From NCBI RefSeq assembly GCF_023065955.2, contig NW_026623019.1, positions 20,167,850 through 20,231,849 of the forward strand: a DNA stretch of 64,000 bases. Direction: 5' to 3'. Each line of letters opens with the position of its first letter. Position 1 is the stretch's first letter. Both the position numbers and the translations under genes were made by a program. Of this stretch, positions 22,001 to 32,283 are shown in pieces. Source of the DNA: Ursus arctos. Taxonomy: Eukaryota > Chordata > Mammalia > Carnivora > Ursidae. The notes under the pieces are model-generated. The model did no database searches and was not told the DNA's origin. It saw nothing but the letters and a program-made list of their open reading frames with translations.

Positions 22001-24420
22001 CCAATCTGTCTTTTGACTGAAAACCTAATTTAGTTCCATTTAAAGTACTTACTGTTAAGAATGGACTTACTTCTGTCATTTTGCTATTTGTTTTCTATAT
22101 GACTTTTAGCTTTTTTGTTCCTCATTTCCCACATTACTGCCTTCTTTTGTGTTTAGTTGATTTTTTGTAGTGAAATGTTTAAATTCCTTCCTTATTTCTT
22201 TCCTTTTGTGTACATTCTATAGCTATTTTCTTTGTAGTTACCATGGAGATTACATTTAACATTGTAAAGTTATAATACTCCAAATTGAATTTATATCAGC
22301 TTGACTTCAATAACATACAAAAACTCTGTTACTTTAACAGCTCCATCCCTATCCTTTTCAGCTGTTGATGTCATAAAACCAAGCCTATATAAATTGTATT
22401 CCCAAGATATTAAGGAATAATTCTTTTAATTGCATTAGTCTTTTGATTTATATAGAAAATAAAATATGGAGTTACAAACCAAAGATACAATAATCCTACT
22501 CTTTAGAGTAATAATTTGTTCTTTTTAACGTATTTGTTTCTTAAATGATATAGGAAACAAAACTGGAGTTATGTCTATTGTTAGAATATCACTAGCTCTT
22601 ATAATTGCCCATATATTTGCCTTTGTTGAGATCTTTATTTCTTCATATTGCTTCAAATTACTCTCTAGTGTCCTTTTGTTTCACCCTGCAGTATTCTTTT
22701 AGCATTTATTGAAGGGCAAGTCTAGTGGTAATGAGCTCCCTCAGATTTTGTTCATCTGAGGATGTTTTATTTCTTCCTCACTGGAAAGATTGTTTTCTGG
22801 ATGCAAGATTCTTGGGTGAGTTTTCTTTTAGCACTTTGAATATATAGGCTCACTGCCTTCTAACCTCCAATTTCCTGATGAAAAATCTGTTGATCATCTT
22901 ATTGAGGGGCCCTTGTATGTGACAAGTCACTCTTTCTTGCTAATTTCAATATAATCTGTTGTCTTTGGCTTTTGAACGTTTGATTATAATGTGTCTCACT
23001 GTTGGTCTCTATGAGTTCATCTTACTTGGAGTTCATTGAGCTTCTTAGAAGTTTATCGCATGTATTTCATCAAATTTGGGAAGTTTTCAGCCATTATCTC
23101 TTCAAATATTCTTTCTGCCCCTTTCTCTCTTCTCCATCGTAGACTCCCATGATGAGTGTGTTGGTCTGTTTGATGTTGTCCTATAGATCCCTTACCTTCT
23201 GTTCACTTTTCTTCAACCTTCTTTATTTTTGTTCCTTTGACTAGATAATTTCAATTGTCCTATCTCAAGTTTGCTGAGTCCTTTTTCAGACTGCCCAAAT
23301 TTAATCTCTGTAGTGAGTGTTTCATTTCAGTTATTAAAATTTAAGCTCCAGAACTTCTTTTTTATTTCTTTTTAATGTTTTATATCTCTTTGTTGATATT
23401 TCCATTCGCTCATACATCATTTTCTTGATCTCTACATCTTAATTCTTTGGGCATCTTTAAGACAATTGTTTTTAAAATCTGTATCTAGTAAACCTACCAT
23501 CAGGTCTTTCTCAAGGACAGTTTCTGCTGATTTAATTTCTCCCATCAAAGTACTAACCAGGCCCAGCCCTGCTTAGTTTCCAAGATCCCCAGATGAGATC
23601 AGGAGCATTCAGGGTGGTATGACCATAGACTCTGATTTAATTTCCTACCTTGAATGGGCCATATTTCCTGTTTCCTTGTATGCCTTGTAAATTTTTTTGT
23701 TGATAAAAACTGGACATTTGAATTTAATAATATGGTAACTCTGAAAATTATAATCTCCCCCTTCCTTAGCATTTGCTGAGTTTTTGTTTTGCTACTTTGT
23801 TTATCATCTGGATTTTTTAAAAAATTGTCGTCTCTGTGCCATGGATCAGCCTTAGGTGTAAACTTAGGTCTTCTTGGGTCCTTTCTGAGCCTTCACCTTT
23901 CAGTGGGCCTATGTGGTCACTTTCTAATTTTTGCCAAACATGCAGTTGCTTTAAAATGTTTCAGTCTTTAATGTCTGGCTCCCAAATGGGTAAAAAGAGA
24001 AAAAAAATGGAATACAAAAGGACAAGTTCTTTAAATCCCACAGAATTCCCTTCAGCCAGAGAGGAAGGTGCTTGAAACAATTAAAGGAGGCCTCGATGTT
24101 TGCATCTCCATGATCAAAAGCACACTTAGTAAACAGATTATAGATCTCTGATATTTCAGGACAGGGTCCTTACTATCCACCCTGGCTCTCACAGTCTCCA
24201 GGGACTGATCCAGGGACACAAGTATTGCTGCCTGCTATAGGCCAGAGATATGTGTTATGAGTAGTCTCTCCTGAGCTAAGAGCTGAAATTAACAGAAATT
24301 AATCCACAATGTACTGTCCAAGCCCTCCCTTAATAGTTGTAAGCCTTCAAGAGACTCCAGATTCCCAAAATGGTTACATCAGACAGATTCTGCCAGTGCA
24401 ATTATTGTTAGGTAGGGAGA
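19036..24420 (-). mobile_element. Near-full-length old L1M, minus strand, lacking 3'UTR
   Basis: The plus strand carries, in order, reverse-complement landmarks from late ORF2 to the 5'UTR. Late ORF2 is TTATCAGATATGTGATTTGC near 19049 and CATTGCCAAATCCAATG near 19213. The RT region near 19975-20045 encodes [16 protein letters not shown] on the minus strand. The endonuclease region is at about 21100-21960. Further on come TACCATGGAGATTACATTTA (ORF1-ORF2 border region), ORF1-like text around 22700-23100, and a 5'UTR with TTGTATGCCTTGTAAATTTT and AACTGGACATTTGAATTTAA. All frames are broken. A 5S rRNA pseudogene is inserted at 23540. The 5' boundary is approximate. Confidence 0.85.
23540..23631 (-). 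pseudogene. 5S rRNA retropseudogene, 3'-truncated, tailless
   Basis: Minus-strand reading matches 5S rRNA from its 5' end: GTCTATGGTCATACCACCCT, GAATGCTCCTGATCTCATCT, GGAAACTAAGCAGGGCTGGG, then CCTGGTTAGTACTTTGATGG. It stops at about nt 90 of 121, so the last ~30 nt are absent. Three extra G residues follow CATCTG. A perfect 13-bp duplication CTGATTTAATTTC flanks it (23527-23539 and 23632-23644) and there is no A-tail, which indicates L1-type target-primed insertion of a truncated 5S RNA into the older L1M. Box A/C internal promoter bases are partly mutated and the terminator is missing, so it is not a functional 5S gene. Confidence 0.93.
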
Positions 24421-24728
24421 CAGATTCTTCTGCTTCTTCCTTCACCACCTCCTCAGAATCCTGTTTAATACAATCTTAATCACATATTAGGATCTATGAG
24501 ACACTTGGATAAATAAGTACAAATCTAGCCACTCTGATAATGATGTGACTCTACAATGAAGATTGAAAATCTGGGGTAAGAAACTTCCTAAGTTATTTCT
24601 GTTAGTAGGTATCCCCTAGCATGATAGTTGGTTTTTTTTCAAGTTGATAAAATAAGATATTGCTTCACTGTAATATATGCAACTGTGGATGAAATTAGCC
24701 TGACATCTCAAATGAGCCAATAACCTTT
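24421..24728. other. Unassigned sequence
   Basis: A short spacer between the L1M 5' region and the next SINE, with no features recognised. Confidence 0.5.
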
Positions 24729-24742
24729 AAAAAAGACAACTT

Positions 24743-24953
24743 TAGGAGCACCTGGGTGGCATAGTTGGTTAAGCATCCAAATCTTGATTTTGGCTCAGGT
24801 CACGATCTCAGGGCTGTGAGATCAAGCCCCATGTCTGATTCCATGCTGGGTGGGGAGTCTGCTTGGGATTCTCTCTCCCTCTGCCTCTGCCCCTCCCATT
24901 CATGCTCTCTGTCTCTCTCTCCCTCTCTCTCAAATAAATAAATAAATCTTTAA
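24743..24953 (+). mobile_element. CAN-SINE with 14-bp TSD
   Basis: The head is AGGAGCACCTGGGTGGCATA. A long CT-rich body leads to CTCAAATAAATAAATAAATC. AAAAAAGACAACTT flanks it exactly (24729-24742 and 24954-24967). Confidence 0.95.
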
Positions 24954-25019
24954 AAAAAAGACAACTTCACACACTTAAAATGGAGAGTCAGTGTAAGTAT
25001 CACTATGATATATTTACTT

Positions 25020-25115
25020 AAAACCTACAATGTAATGTACAAGATACTGTGTTACATGGCTGGAAATATAAATAGGAGTATAATTCCTTTCCTCAAAGAG
25101 TCATAGAACAGTTAA
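25020..25115 (-). mobile_element. L2 LINE, minus strand, segment 1
   Basis: AAGATACTGTGTTACATGGC, TGGAAATATAAATAGGAGTA and TTCCTTTCCTCAAAGAGTCA follow the reverse complement of the L2 3' end. Interrupted by an LTR-like insertion and resumed at 25505. Confidence 0.6.
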
Positions 25116-25119
25116 CATG

Positions 25120-25500
25120 TTTTTGGCAATGTGGTAGAACTCAGCCAGATGTTCACAAATTCCATTTCCTCCAGAGTTCAAAGAAAGACCACATTTTCCA
25201 GGTTCCTTTGTAGTTAGTTGGTGTCATGTAACTGGATGCTGATCAAGACAACATAAGTGGAAATCACGTATGTTACTCCCAGGCCAAAAACAGCCTTTCC
25301 AAACTTTCTTACTCTGTTACTGAATGCAAGGGTTCCAGCAGAGTATTCTGCTGAACGTTTAGAAGCTATCAGTATCACAAGATGGAAGGAGATATTACCA
25401 CGTGGAGACTGGCGACCAAACACCTAATCAAACTATGGCACAATTGTGAAATATTGAGTTTAACCACTGAGATTTGGGAATTAAGTATCCTGACTAAAGA
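25120..25500 (+). mobile_element. Ancient MaLR/MLT-like LTR
   Basis: Ends with TTTAACCACTGAGATTTGGG and a TATCCTGACTAAAG terminus that resembles MaLR-class LTR ends. The earlier block GTTAGTTGGTGTCATGTAAC matches the 'gtggccatgtgac' region of such LTRs. It lies between two pieces of one L2 copy, so it behaves as an insertion. Confidence 0.5.
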
Positions 25501-25504
25501 AGCA

Positions 25505-25802
25505 AGTCTTATGTGTTAAGCACTGAAGGTGGGACAAATCAAGGAAGACTTCATTAGTGATGTTAAATTTTCATTGATCACAAAGGGAAAGCAGTACTTG
25601 GGTAGAAAAGAGGAACCAGGAATTACAGGCAGAAGCCACAAGATGAGCAAAGTAAAAGCAGAAATGCTCAGTTTCCAAAGGATAAAAAAATCAACATAGT
25701 GGAAGATTTGTATGGGAAGAGCTGGGGTAAGAAAATCACTAGAGGTCAGATTACGTAAGATATGTGATAGAAGGCCAAGAAGTTGGAACTAATCCTACAG
25801 GC
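25505..25802 (-). mobile_element. L2 LINE, minus strand, segment 2
   Basis: AAGGAAGACTTCATTAGTGA, GGAATTACAGGCAGAAGCCA, CAAGATGAGCAAAGTAAAAG and GGCCAAGAAGTTGGAACTAA follow the reverse complement of L2 in the expected order after 25115. Confidence 0.65.
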
Positions 25803-26125
25803 TAGAGACTGGCAAACTTTTATTATAAAGAGCCAGATAGTAAATGTTCTAGATTTTGTGGGCCACATCATCTCTGTTGCAACTACTCAATTCTGCATTG
25901 TAGGTGAATGCAGCCATAGGCAATATACTAATGAATGAGCGTGTCTGTATCCTAAAAGAACTGTATTTATGGATACCAGAATTTGAATTTCATATAATTT
26001 TCACAGATAAGAAAATAGTACTTTCAAAAAAAATGTTTTGCAGCCATTAAACATGTAAAAATGATTCTTGGCTCACAGGACATATAAAAACAGAGGATCA
26101 GATTTGGCATGCAGGCCATAATTCA
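25803..26125 (+). mobile_element. Non-autonomous hAT-Charlie DNA transposon
   Basis: Begins GAGACTGGCAAACTTTTATT and ends GCATGCAGGCCATAATT, the diverged ends of the family whose consensus starts caggggtcggcaaactttttctg and ends with a matching inverted terminus. Internal GTTGCAACTACTCAATTCTG and GTGAATGCAGCCATAGGCAA also match. Inserted into the L2 copy. Confidence 0.8.
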
Positions 26126-26135
26126 TCAAACCATA

Positions 26136-26400
26136 CTACATGCAATGGAGCACCATGGCAGTTTTTTGAATAGGGCAGTGACTGGAGCACCAGTGGCAAT
26201 TAATGTTTTGTATCTTCACCTGGTAAAGTGCACAAATAGATATTTGCAGAGGTACAACTAAAGAAAAGAAGAACAAGGAACACAACCATGCCAATGCCCA
26301 AGGGCTCATATTATTTTGTTCCGAGCAGAAAGGAAGGAAAACATCAATAGAATGGAAGGAGAGTGTCAAGGTTAACTGGAGTATTTTAAGACTAGTAAAT
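26136..26400 (-). mobile_element. L2 LINE, minus strand, segment 3
   Basis: CAATGGAGCACCATGGCAGT, TTTTTTGAATAGGGCAGTGA and GGAAAACATCAATAGAATGG continue the reverse-complement L2 after the hAT insertion (consensus aatgggaagccattggagggttttgagcaggggagtgacatg). Confidence 0.65.
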
Positions 26401-26629
26401 TGAAGAAATAATGGTATCAATAACTAGACTAGAGCTGCCCAGAAGGTAAAAGTTAGGCCATGTCATCAATTCCTAACCCAACAAAGATAGATTGCTCTAT
26501 TATTACGATCTCAAGTGACACACATAATTCAGTTTTACAATTATATCTGTGTAGATTTTTCCTGTGTGACCTCTCATAATGTCTCTAAAATACCAATATA
26601 AAGAAAACAAAAACAAAAACAAAAGCTGG

Positions 26630-26823
26630 GGGGCGCCTGGGTGGCACAGCGGTTAAGCGTCTGCCTTCGGCTCAGGGCGTGATCCCGGCGTTATGGGATC
26701 GAGCCCCACCGTCAGGTTCCTCTACTTGAAGCCTGCTTCTTCCTCTCCCACTCCCCCGTTTGTGTTCCCTCTCTCGCTGGCTGTCTCTCTGTCAAATAAA
26801 TAAATAAAATCTTAAAAAAAAAC
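26630..26823 (+). mobile_element. Young-subtype CAN-SINE with 14-bp TSD
   Basis: The head GGGCGCCTGGGTGGCACAGC is followed by GGTTAAGCGTCTGCCTTCGG, CGGCGTTATGGGATCGAG and CTCTCGCTGGCTGTCTCTCT. AAAACAAAAGCTGG flanks it exactly (26616-26629 and 26824-26837). Few substitutions, so a recent insertion. Confidence 0.97.
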
Positions 26824-27066
26824 AAAACAAAAGCTGGAAGACTAGTTATTGACAATATCTGAGGATTTCTATAAACTACACATCTGTGGATAATATTGGT
26901 GGGGGAAATCGGTATTTTACCCACACGTTGCACTCATAGCTCAAAGAGAGTAAGAATTTGCTTACCTTCCCACAAAATATGCCAGTGTTTCAGTTTTAAC
27001 TATTGTACATAGATTGGTAAGACTGGTAGACATATAAATAGACAGATTGGAAACTGGATTTTGTCC

Positions 27067-27255
27067 CTCTGCAGGAGGAGTTAACAAACTTTTTCTGTAT
27101 AGAGCCAGCTAATAAAACTTCAGCTTTCACAGGCTGTAAGATCTTTCCGCAACTATTCAACCCTGCCGTCATCACATAGAAGCAGCCACAGACAATGTAC
27201 GGACAATATATGGGCTTCATTTACAAAATCAGATGATAACTTACAGTTTGGGGAC
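27067..27255 (+). mobile_element. Second hAT-Charlie copy, same family
   Basis: GGAGTTAACAAACTTTTTCT, GTATAGAGCCAGCTAATAAA, GCAACTATTCAACCCTGCCG and AGAAGCAGCCACAGACAATG match the family of 25803-26125. It is internally deleted relative to that copy. Confidence 0.75.
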
Positions 27256-27289
27256 CCTTTGTGGCACCCTTGGATTTGGTTTTATTTTG

Positions 27290-27625
27290 GTTTTTTTCTC
27301 AGGAAGCCTAAGGAATCTCTCTGTCCCTTAGCAGCCCCCAACTATGGCCAATACCACTGTGACCCTGACTTGTTAAATTAGTATCCATCCTTACATTTCA
27401 CATTACCTTTTACTTCCTCTGAAAGGCCTTCCCTTACCTCATTGTCAAAATAAGATTCCTCATTTCATGCCTATTTAGCAGCACATATTTGCCCTTCCGT
27501 TGCATGCACCCAGATCTAGTGTTTTTGTCAATTACCCCGTTAGGCTCCATGAGAGCAAGGCTTGTGTCTGTGATCCTCAGCACAGGTCAGTATAAGGTGA
27601 TGCTCAGTAGGTGATCGTGCTCAGT
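27290..27625 (+). mobile_element. L2 LINE 3' fragment
   Basis: CTGAAAGGCCTTCCCTTACC, TTAGGCTCCATGAGAGCAAG and GCTTGTGTCTGTGATCCTCA follow the L2 3' consensus order, ending in a TAGGTGATCGTGCTCAGTAG-type terminus. Confidence 0.75.
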
Positions 27626-27690
27626 AGATACTGCTTCAACGTAATTTTGTAAAACTGAATGGAACTGAATTGAAAAAGAACAAAAAGCCA

Positions 27691-28234
27691 TATGCACCCC
27701 AATGTTCATAGCAGCATTGTCCACAATAGCTAAACTGTGGAAGGAGCTGAGATGCCCTTCAACAGATGACTGGATTAAGAAGATGTGGTCCATATATACA
27801 ATGGAATATTACTCAGCCATCGGAAAGAACGATTACCCACCATTTGCAGCAACATGGACGGGACTGGAGGAGATAATGCTAAGTGAAATAAGTCAAGCAG
27901 AGAAACACAATTATCATATGGTTTCACTCATTTATGGAACATAAGAAATAGGAAGATTGGTAGGAGAAGGAAGGGAAGAATGAAAGGGGGGTAAACAGAA
28001 ATGGGAATGAACCATGAGAGACTGTGGACTCTGGGAAACAAACTGAGGGCTTTAGAGGGGAGGGGGGTAGGGGACTGGGATAGGCTGGTAATGGGTATTA
28101 AGGAGGGCACGTATTGCACGGTGAACTGGGTGTTATATGCAAATAATGAATCATGGAACTCTACATCAAAAACTAAGGATATACTGTATGGTGACTAACA
28201 TAACATAATAAAAAATTATTTTTTAAAAAAAAGA
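27691..28234 (+). mobile_element. 5'-truncated L1 with 13-bp TSD
   Basis: Contains the last part of ORF2 (81-codon frame at 27702-27944 ending SLIYGT) and the full 3'UTR to GTGACTAACATAACATAATA plus an A-rich tail. GAACAAAAAGCCA flanks it exactly (27678-27690 and 28235-28247). In the family the encoded segment is the ORF2 C-terminus downstream of the Cys-rich motif; it has no independent function. Divergence from 30680-31195 is moderate. Confidence 0.95.
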
Positions 28235-28247
28235 GAACAAAAAGCCA

Positions 28248-29086
28248 GCTTAAAACTTAATACTTAAGGGGGAAAAAAAGCAATTTTGATGATTTTGACA
28301 TAAAAGCAAATCAATGATATAATTAAAAATACTTTTAAGAACTGTAAAAATAAAGGAGAACAAAATATGTCATGTAAAGAAGGGTCAAATGACAAAAAAA
28401 GAAATTTCTATGTAAACATACTCTGGAAAATATTGTATATAGGAATAATAAAAATATCCTTAAACATATGGAAAGCAAAAAGAAATCTAAAAATAAAAAA
28501 ATCACAATGTTTCATCATTAAGCTTATTTTATAATCTCAAATACCAATACACAATAAAACCAGTAAGTTTGTACCTTTGAAGCAAAGGATTATAAATCCA
28601 AACTTTCATTGCGATCTAATTTATCTATGTATGAAAGCAACACATTTTTTCCAGATAACCCAGTATTCATATATACCAATTTATACATTTCTTGAAAAAA
28701 TTTATATTTTATACAACAGTGTGCAATCTGGGAACAGAGTGGAAAGTGGAAGTAAAAGTTTAGTGAAGGCCTCATTTTACCTGAGTGGAACTCAGGAGGT
28801 GTTTTTGAATTTTCATCTCATTTAAATAACCAGAGATGTGTAAGAAAACTTCACAATTTTTTTTAAGATGTCACAAATTTTAAATAGAACCATCACAATG
28901 GTTGAAAATAGTATTTATAACCATCAACTCATTCGGGAAAGTTAAAATAAATAAATTTCAGATAGTAAAATATCAAAAAATAGAAAACATAAAATGGCAA
29001 AAAACAAATACTGGTGTAGTCAATGAATGCAAATAGCTTGATCTTCTCTTAAAGTAATGATTCTCATAATGAATTAAAAACAAAAC
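28248..29086. other. AT-rich unassigned sequence
   Basis: A-rich, stop-dense sequence between two L1 insertions. The last part (AATGAATTAAAAACAAAAC) may belong to the older L1M that resumes at 31201, which would make the young L1 an insertion into it. Nothing else recognised. Confidence 0.4.
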
Positions 29087-30915
29087 AATTCAACATAGTA
29101 CTAGAAGTCCTTCCAACAGCAATCAGACGACAAAAAGGGATCAAAGGTATCCAAATCAACAAAGAAGAAGTCAAACTGTCTCTCTTCGCAGATGACATGA
29201 TACTCTATATGGAAAACTCAAAAGAATCCACTCCCAAACTATTAGAAGTTATAGAGCAATTCAGTAATGTGGCGGGATACAAAATCAATGCTCAGAAATC
29301 AGTTGCATTTCTATACATGAATAATGAGACTGAAGAAAGAGAAATTAGGGAATCCATCCCATTTACAATAGCACCAAAAACCATACGTTACCTTGGAATT
29401 AACTTAAACAGAGACGTAAAGGATCTATATTCTAGAAACTATAAATCACTCTTGAAAGACATTGAGGAAGACACAAAAAGATGGAAAAATATTCCATGCT
29501 CATGGATCGGAAGAATTAACATAGTTAAAATGTCCATGCTACCCAGAGCAATCTACACTTTCAATGCTATCCCGATCAAAATACTGAAGACATTTTTCAA
29601 AGAACTGGAACAAATAGTCCTTAAATTTGTGTGGAACCAGAAAAGGCCCCAAATTGCCAAGGAACTGTTGAAAAGGAAAAACAAAGCTGGGGGCATCACA
29701 ATGCCGGATTTCGAGCTGTACTACAAAGCTGTGATCACAAAGACAGCATGGTACCGGCACAAAAACAGACACATAGACCAATGGAACAGAATAGAGAACC
29801 CAGAAATGGACCCTGGGCTCTTTGGGCAACTAATCTTTGATAAAGCAGGAAAAAACATCTGGTGGAAAAAAGACAGTCTCTTCAATAAATGGTGCTGGGA
29901 AAATTGGACAGCTACATGCAAAAGAATGAAACTTGACCACTCTCTCGCACCATACACAAAGATAAACTCCAAATGGACGAAAGACCTCGATGTGAGACAG
30001 GAATCCATCAAAATGCTAGAGGAGAATATAGGCAGCAACCACTGCGACATCAGCAAAAGCAACCTTTTTCATGACACATCTCCAAAGGCAAGAGAAACAA
30101 AAGATAAAATGAACTTGTGGGACTTCATCAAGATAAAAAGCTTCTGCACAGCCAAGGAAACAGTCAAAAAAACTAAGAGGCAGCCCACGGAATGGGAGAA
30201 GATATTTGCAAATGATGCTACAGATAAAAGACTGGTATCCAAGCTCTACAAATAACTTCTCAAACTCAATACGCAAGAAACAAATAAACAAATCATAAAA
30301 TGGGCAGAAGATATGAACAGACACTTTTCCAATGATGACATACAAATGGCTAACAGACACATGAAAAAATGTTCAAAATCATTAGCCATCAGGGAAATTC
30401 AAATCAAAACCACACTAAGATACCACCTTACGCCAGTTAGAATGGCAAAAATTGACAAGGCAAGAAACAACAATTGCTGGAGAGGATGTGGAGAAAGGAG
30501 ATCCCTCCTACATTGTTGGTGGGAATGCAAGTTGGTACAGCCACTCTGGAAAACAGTGTGGAGGTCCCTTAAAAAGTTAAAAATTGAGCTACCCTATGAT
30601 CCAGCCATTGCACTACTGGGTATTTACCCCAAAGATACAGATGTAGTGAAGAGAAGGGCCATATGCACCCCAATGTTCACAGCAGCATTGTCCACAATAG
30701 TTAAATCGTGGAAGGAACCGAGATGCCCTTCAACAGATGACTGGATTAAGAAGTTGTGGTCCATATATACGATGGAATATTACTCAGCTATCAAAAAGAA
30801 CGATTTCTCAACATTTGCTGCAACATGGACGGCACTGGAGGAGATAATGCTAAGTGAAATAAGTCAAGCAGAGAAAGACAACTATCATATGATTTCTCTC
30901 ATCTATGGAACATAA
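29087..30915 (+). pseudogene. LINE-1 ORF2 C-terminal pseudogene, one nonsense codon
   Basis: An open frame from the 5' truncation point (about 29087) runs to TAA at 30253-30255 and continues in the same frame to the true stop at 30913-30915. ORF2p is the L1 endonuclease/reverse transcriptase. Here the endonuclease and most fingers/palm are missing. What remains is the catalytic FADD box (29185-29196, [16 protein letters not shown]), the thumb, a long C-terminal segment, and the Cys-rich motif CX3CX7HX4C (CWRGCG...LLHCWWEC, about 30475-30530), ending SLIYGT. The start is a truncation, not a translation start. One stop interrupts an otherwise open frame of more than 600 codons, so the insertion is fairly young but dead. 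It is not a host gene; long antisense frames over it are shadows. Confidence 0.95.
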
Positions 30916-31197
30916 GAACTAGGAAGATCGGTAAGGGAAGAAAGGGATAAAGAAAAGGGGGGTAATCAGAAGGGGGAATGAAACATGAGAGACTATGGAC
31001 TCTGAGAAACAAACTGAGGGCTTCAGAGGGGAAGGGAGTGGGGGAATGGGATAGACCGGTGATGGGTAGTAAGGAGGGCACGTATTGCATGGTGCACTGG
31101 GTGTTATACGCAACTAATGAATCATCGAACTTTACATCAAAAACCAGGGATGTACTGCATGGTGACTAACATAATATAATAAAAAAACATTTTAAAA
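30916..31197 (+). mobile_element. L1 3'UTR and A-tail of the ORF2 pseudogene
   Basis: A G-rich purine run (AGAAAAGGGGGGTAATCAGA) is followed by GACTATGGACTCTGAGAAAC, GGTGATGGGTAGTAAGGAGG, GAATCATCGAACTTTACATC and GTGACTAACATAATATAATA. The same 3'UTR occurs at 27945, 10361 (minus), 41530 and 7853. Confidence 0.95.
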
Positions 31198-31200
31198 AAC

Positions 31201-32055
31201 CCCAGTAGACATTTCTCCAAAGGTGATATGCAAGTATTAATTAACAAGCCAATAAAAAGATGTTCAGCATCATTAATCTTCAGAAAAAAATGCAAATCAA
31301 AACTACAATGTGGGAACATCATACCCATTAGGATGGCGATAATAAAAACGACAGATAAGAACCAGAGTTGACAAGGGTGTGGAGAAATTGGAACCCTCAT
31401 ACACTGCTGAGGGGGAATGTAAAATGGTGAATTCACCTTAGAAAACAGTCTGGCAGTTCCTCCAAAAATTGAACAGAGATTTACCATTTGACCCAATAAT
31501 CCCAGGTGAAGGCATATATGCAAAAGAAATGAAAACACATGTCTTGCACAAAAACTTGCACATGAATGTTCAAAGCGGCATCATGCATAATAGTTAAAAA
31601 GTGGAAATAACCCCAAAATCCATCCAGTGATGGATAAATAGAAGTGTGCTATACACATATAGTGGAATATTATTAAGCCACAAAAAGGACTGAAGTACTC
31701 CTAGTAGATGCTACGCCATGTACGAACCTGGAAGCATCATGCTAAATGAAAGCAAGCCAGCACGAACGGTCACATATGGTAAGAATTCTATCTGTAAGAA
31801 ATGTCCAGAATAGGCGGCCGCGGCGCTGCACGGGGCCATAGGCAAAATCTGTAGAGACAGACAGTAGATTAGTAACTGCCAAGGGTGAGGGATGAGGTTA
31901 GTGGAAGATGAGGACTGCCAGGTACAGAGTTTTATTTTGTGGTGATAAACTGTTCTGAAACTATGGTGTTGGTGGCATAACTCTGTAAACGTACTAAAAG
32001 CCATTATTAAATCTCTTACTTTAGAGGGGTGAATTATAAGGTAAATGTATTATAT
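31201..32055 (+). mobile_element. Old L1M late ORF2 and 3'UTR
   Basis: Follows the L1M 3' consensus through AGTAGACATTTCTCCAAAGG, TTGACAAGGGTGTGGAGAAA, AACAGTCTGGCAGTTCCTCC, GTGGAATATTATTAAGCCAC, TAGAGACAGACAGTAGATTA, and AACTCTGTAAACGTACTAAA. The end is GGGGTGAATTATAAGGTAAA. Frames are broken. It contains a foreign 28-bp GC-rich insert at 31814-31841 and a SINE in its terminal part. Confidence 0.85.
31814..31841. other. 28-bp GC-rich insert with NotI site
   Basis: The L1M consensus reads ...CCAGAATAGGCAAAT..., but here 28 bases starting GCGGCCGCGGCGCTGCACGG and ending in CATAG interrupt it. ATAGGC occurs on both sides (31810-31815 and 31838-31843). The insert has five CpGs, where the surrounding 800 bases have very few. 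Origin unknown: templated filler, microsatellite-like slip, or an assembly/cloning artefact. Confidence 0.75.
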
Positions 32056-32070
32056 CCTAATACAGTTCTT

Positions 32071-32268
32071 TTTTTTTTTTTTTTTAAAGATTTTATTTAT
32101 TTATGTGACAGAGAGACAGCCAGCGAGAGAGGGAACACAGCAGGGGTGTGGGAGAGGAAGAAGCAGGCTCCCAGTGGAGGAGCCCGATGTGGGACTCGAT
32201 CCTGGTACACCGGGATCACGCCCTGAGCCGAAGGCAGACGCTTAACGACTGCGCTACCCAGGCGCCCC
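32071..32268 (-). mobile_element. Young-subtype CAN-SINE with perfect 15-bp TSD
   Basis: A T-run and AAAGATTTTATTTATTTATG lead, and CTACCCAGGCGCCCC closes. CCTAATACAGTTCTT flanks it exactly (32056-32070 and 32269-32283). Inserted into the 3' end of the old L1M at 31201. Confidence 0.97.
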
Positions 32269-32283
32269 CCTAATACAGTTCTT

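Noticed and set aside
23540..23631. Functional 5S rRNA gene
   Set aside because: It lacks the last ~30 nt and the T-run terminator, has substitutions and a 3-nt insertion, and is flanked by a target-site duplication.
29197..30255. 352-codon open frame as a host gene
   Set aside because: It is LINE-1 ORF2 ([13 protein letters not shown], later CX3CX7HX4C), 5'-truncated and followed by the L1 3'UTR.
29539..30360. Three 96-114 codon minus-strand frames over the L1
   Set aside because: They are antisense shadows of the ORF2 coding sequence with no independent support.
32029..32245. Two overlapping 65-codon plus-strand frames
   Set aside because: They lie in the minus-strand SINE at 32071-32268 and translate its complement.
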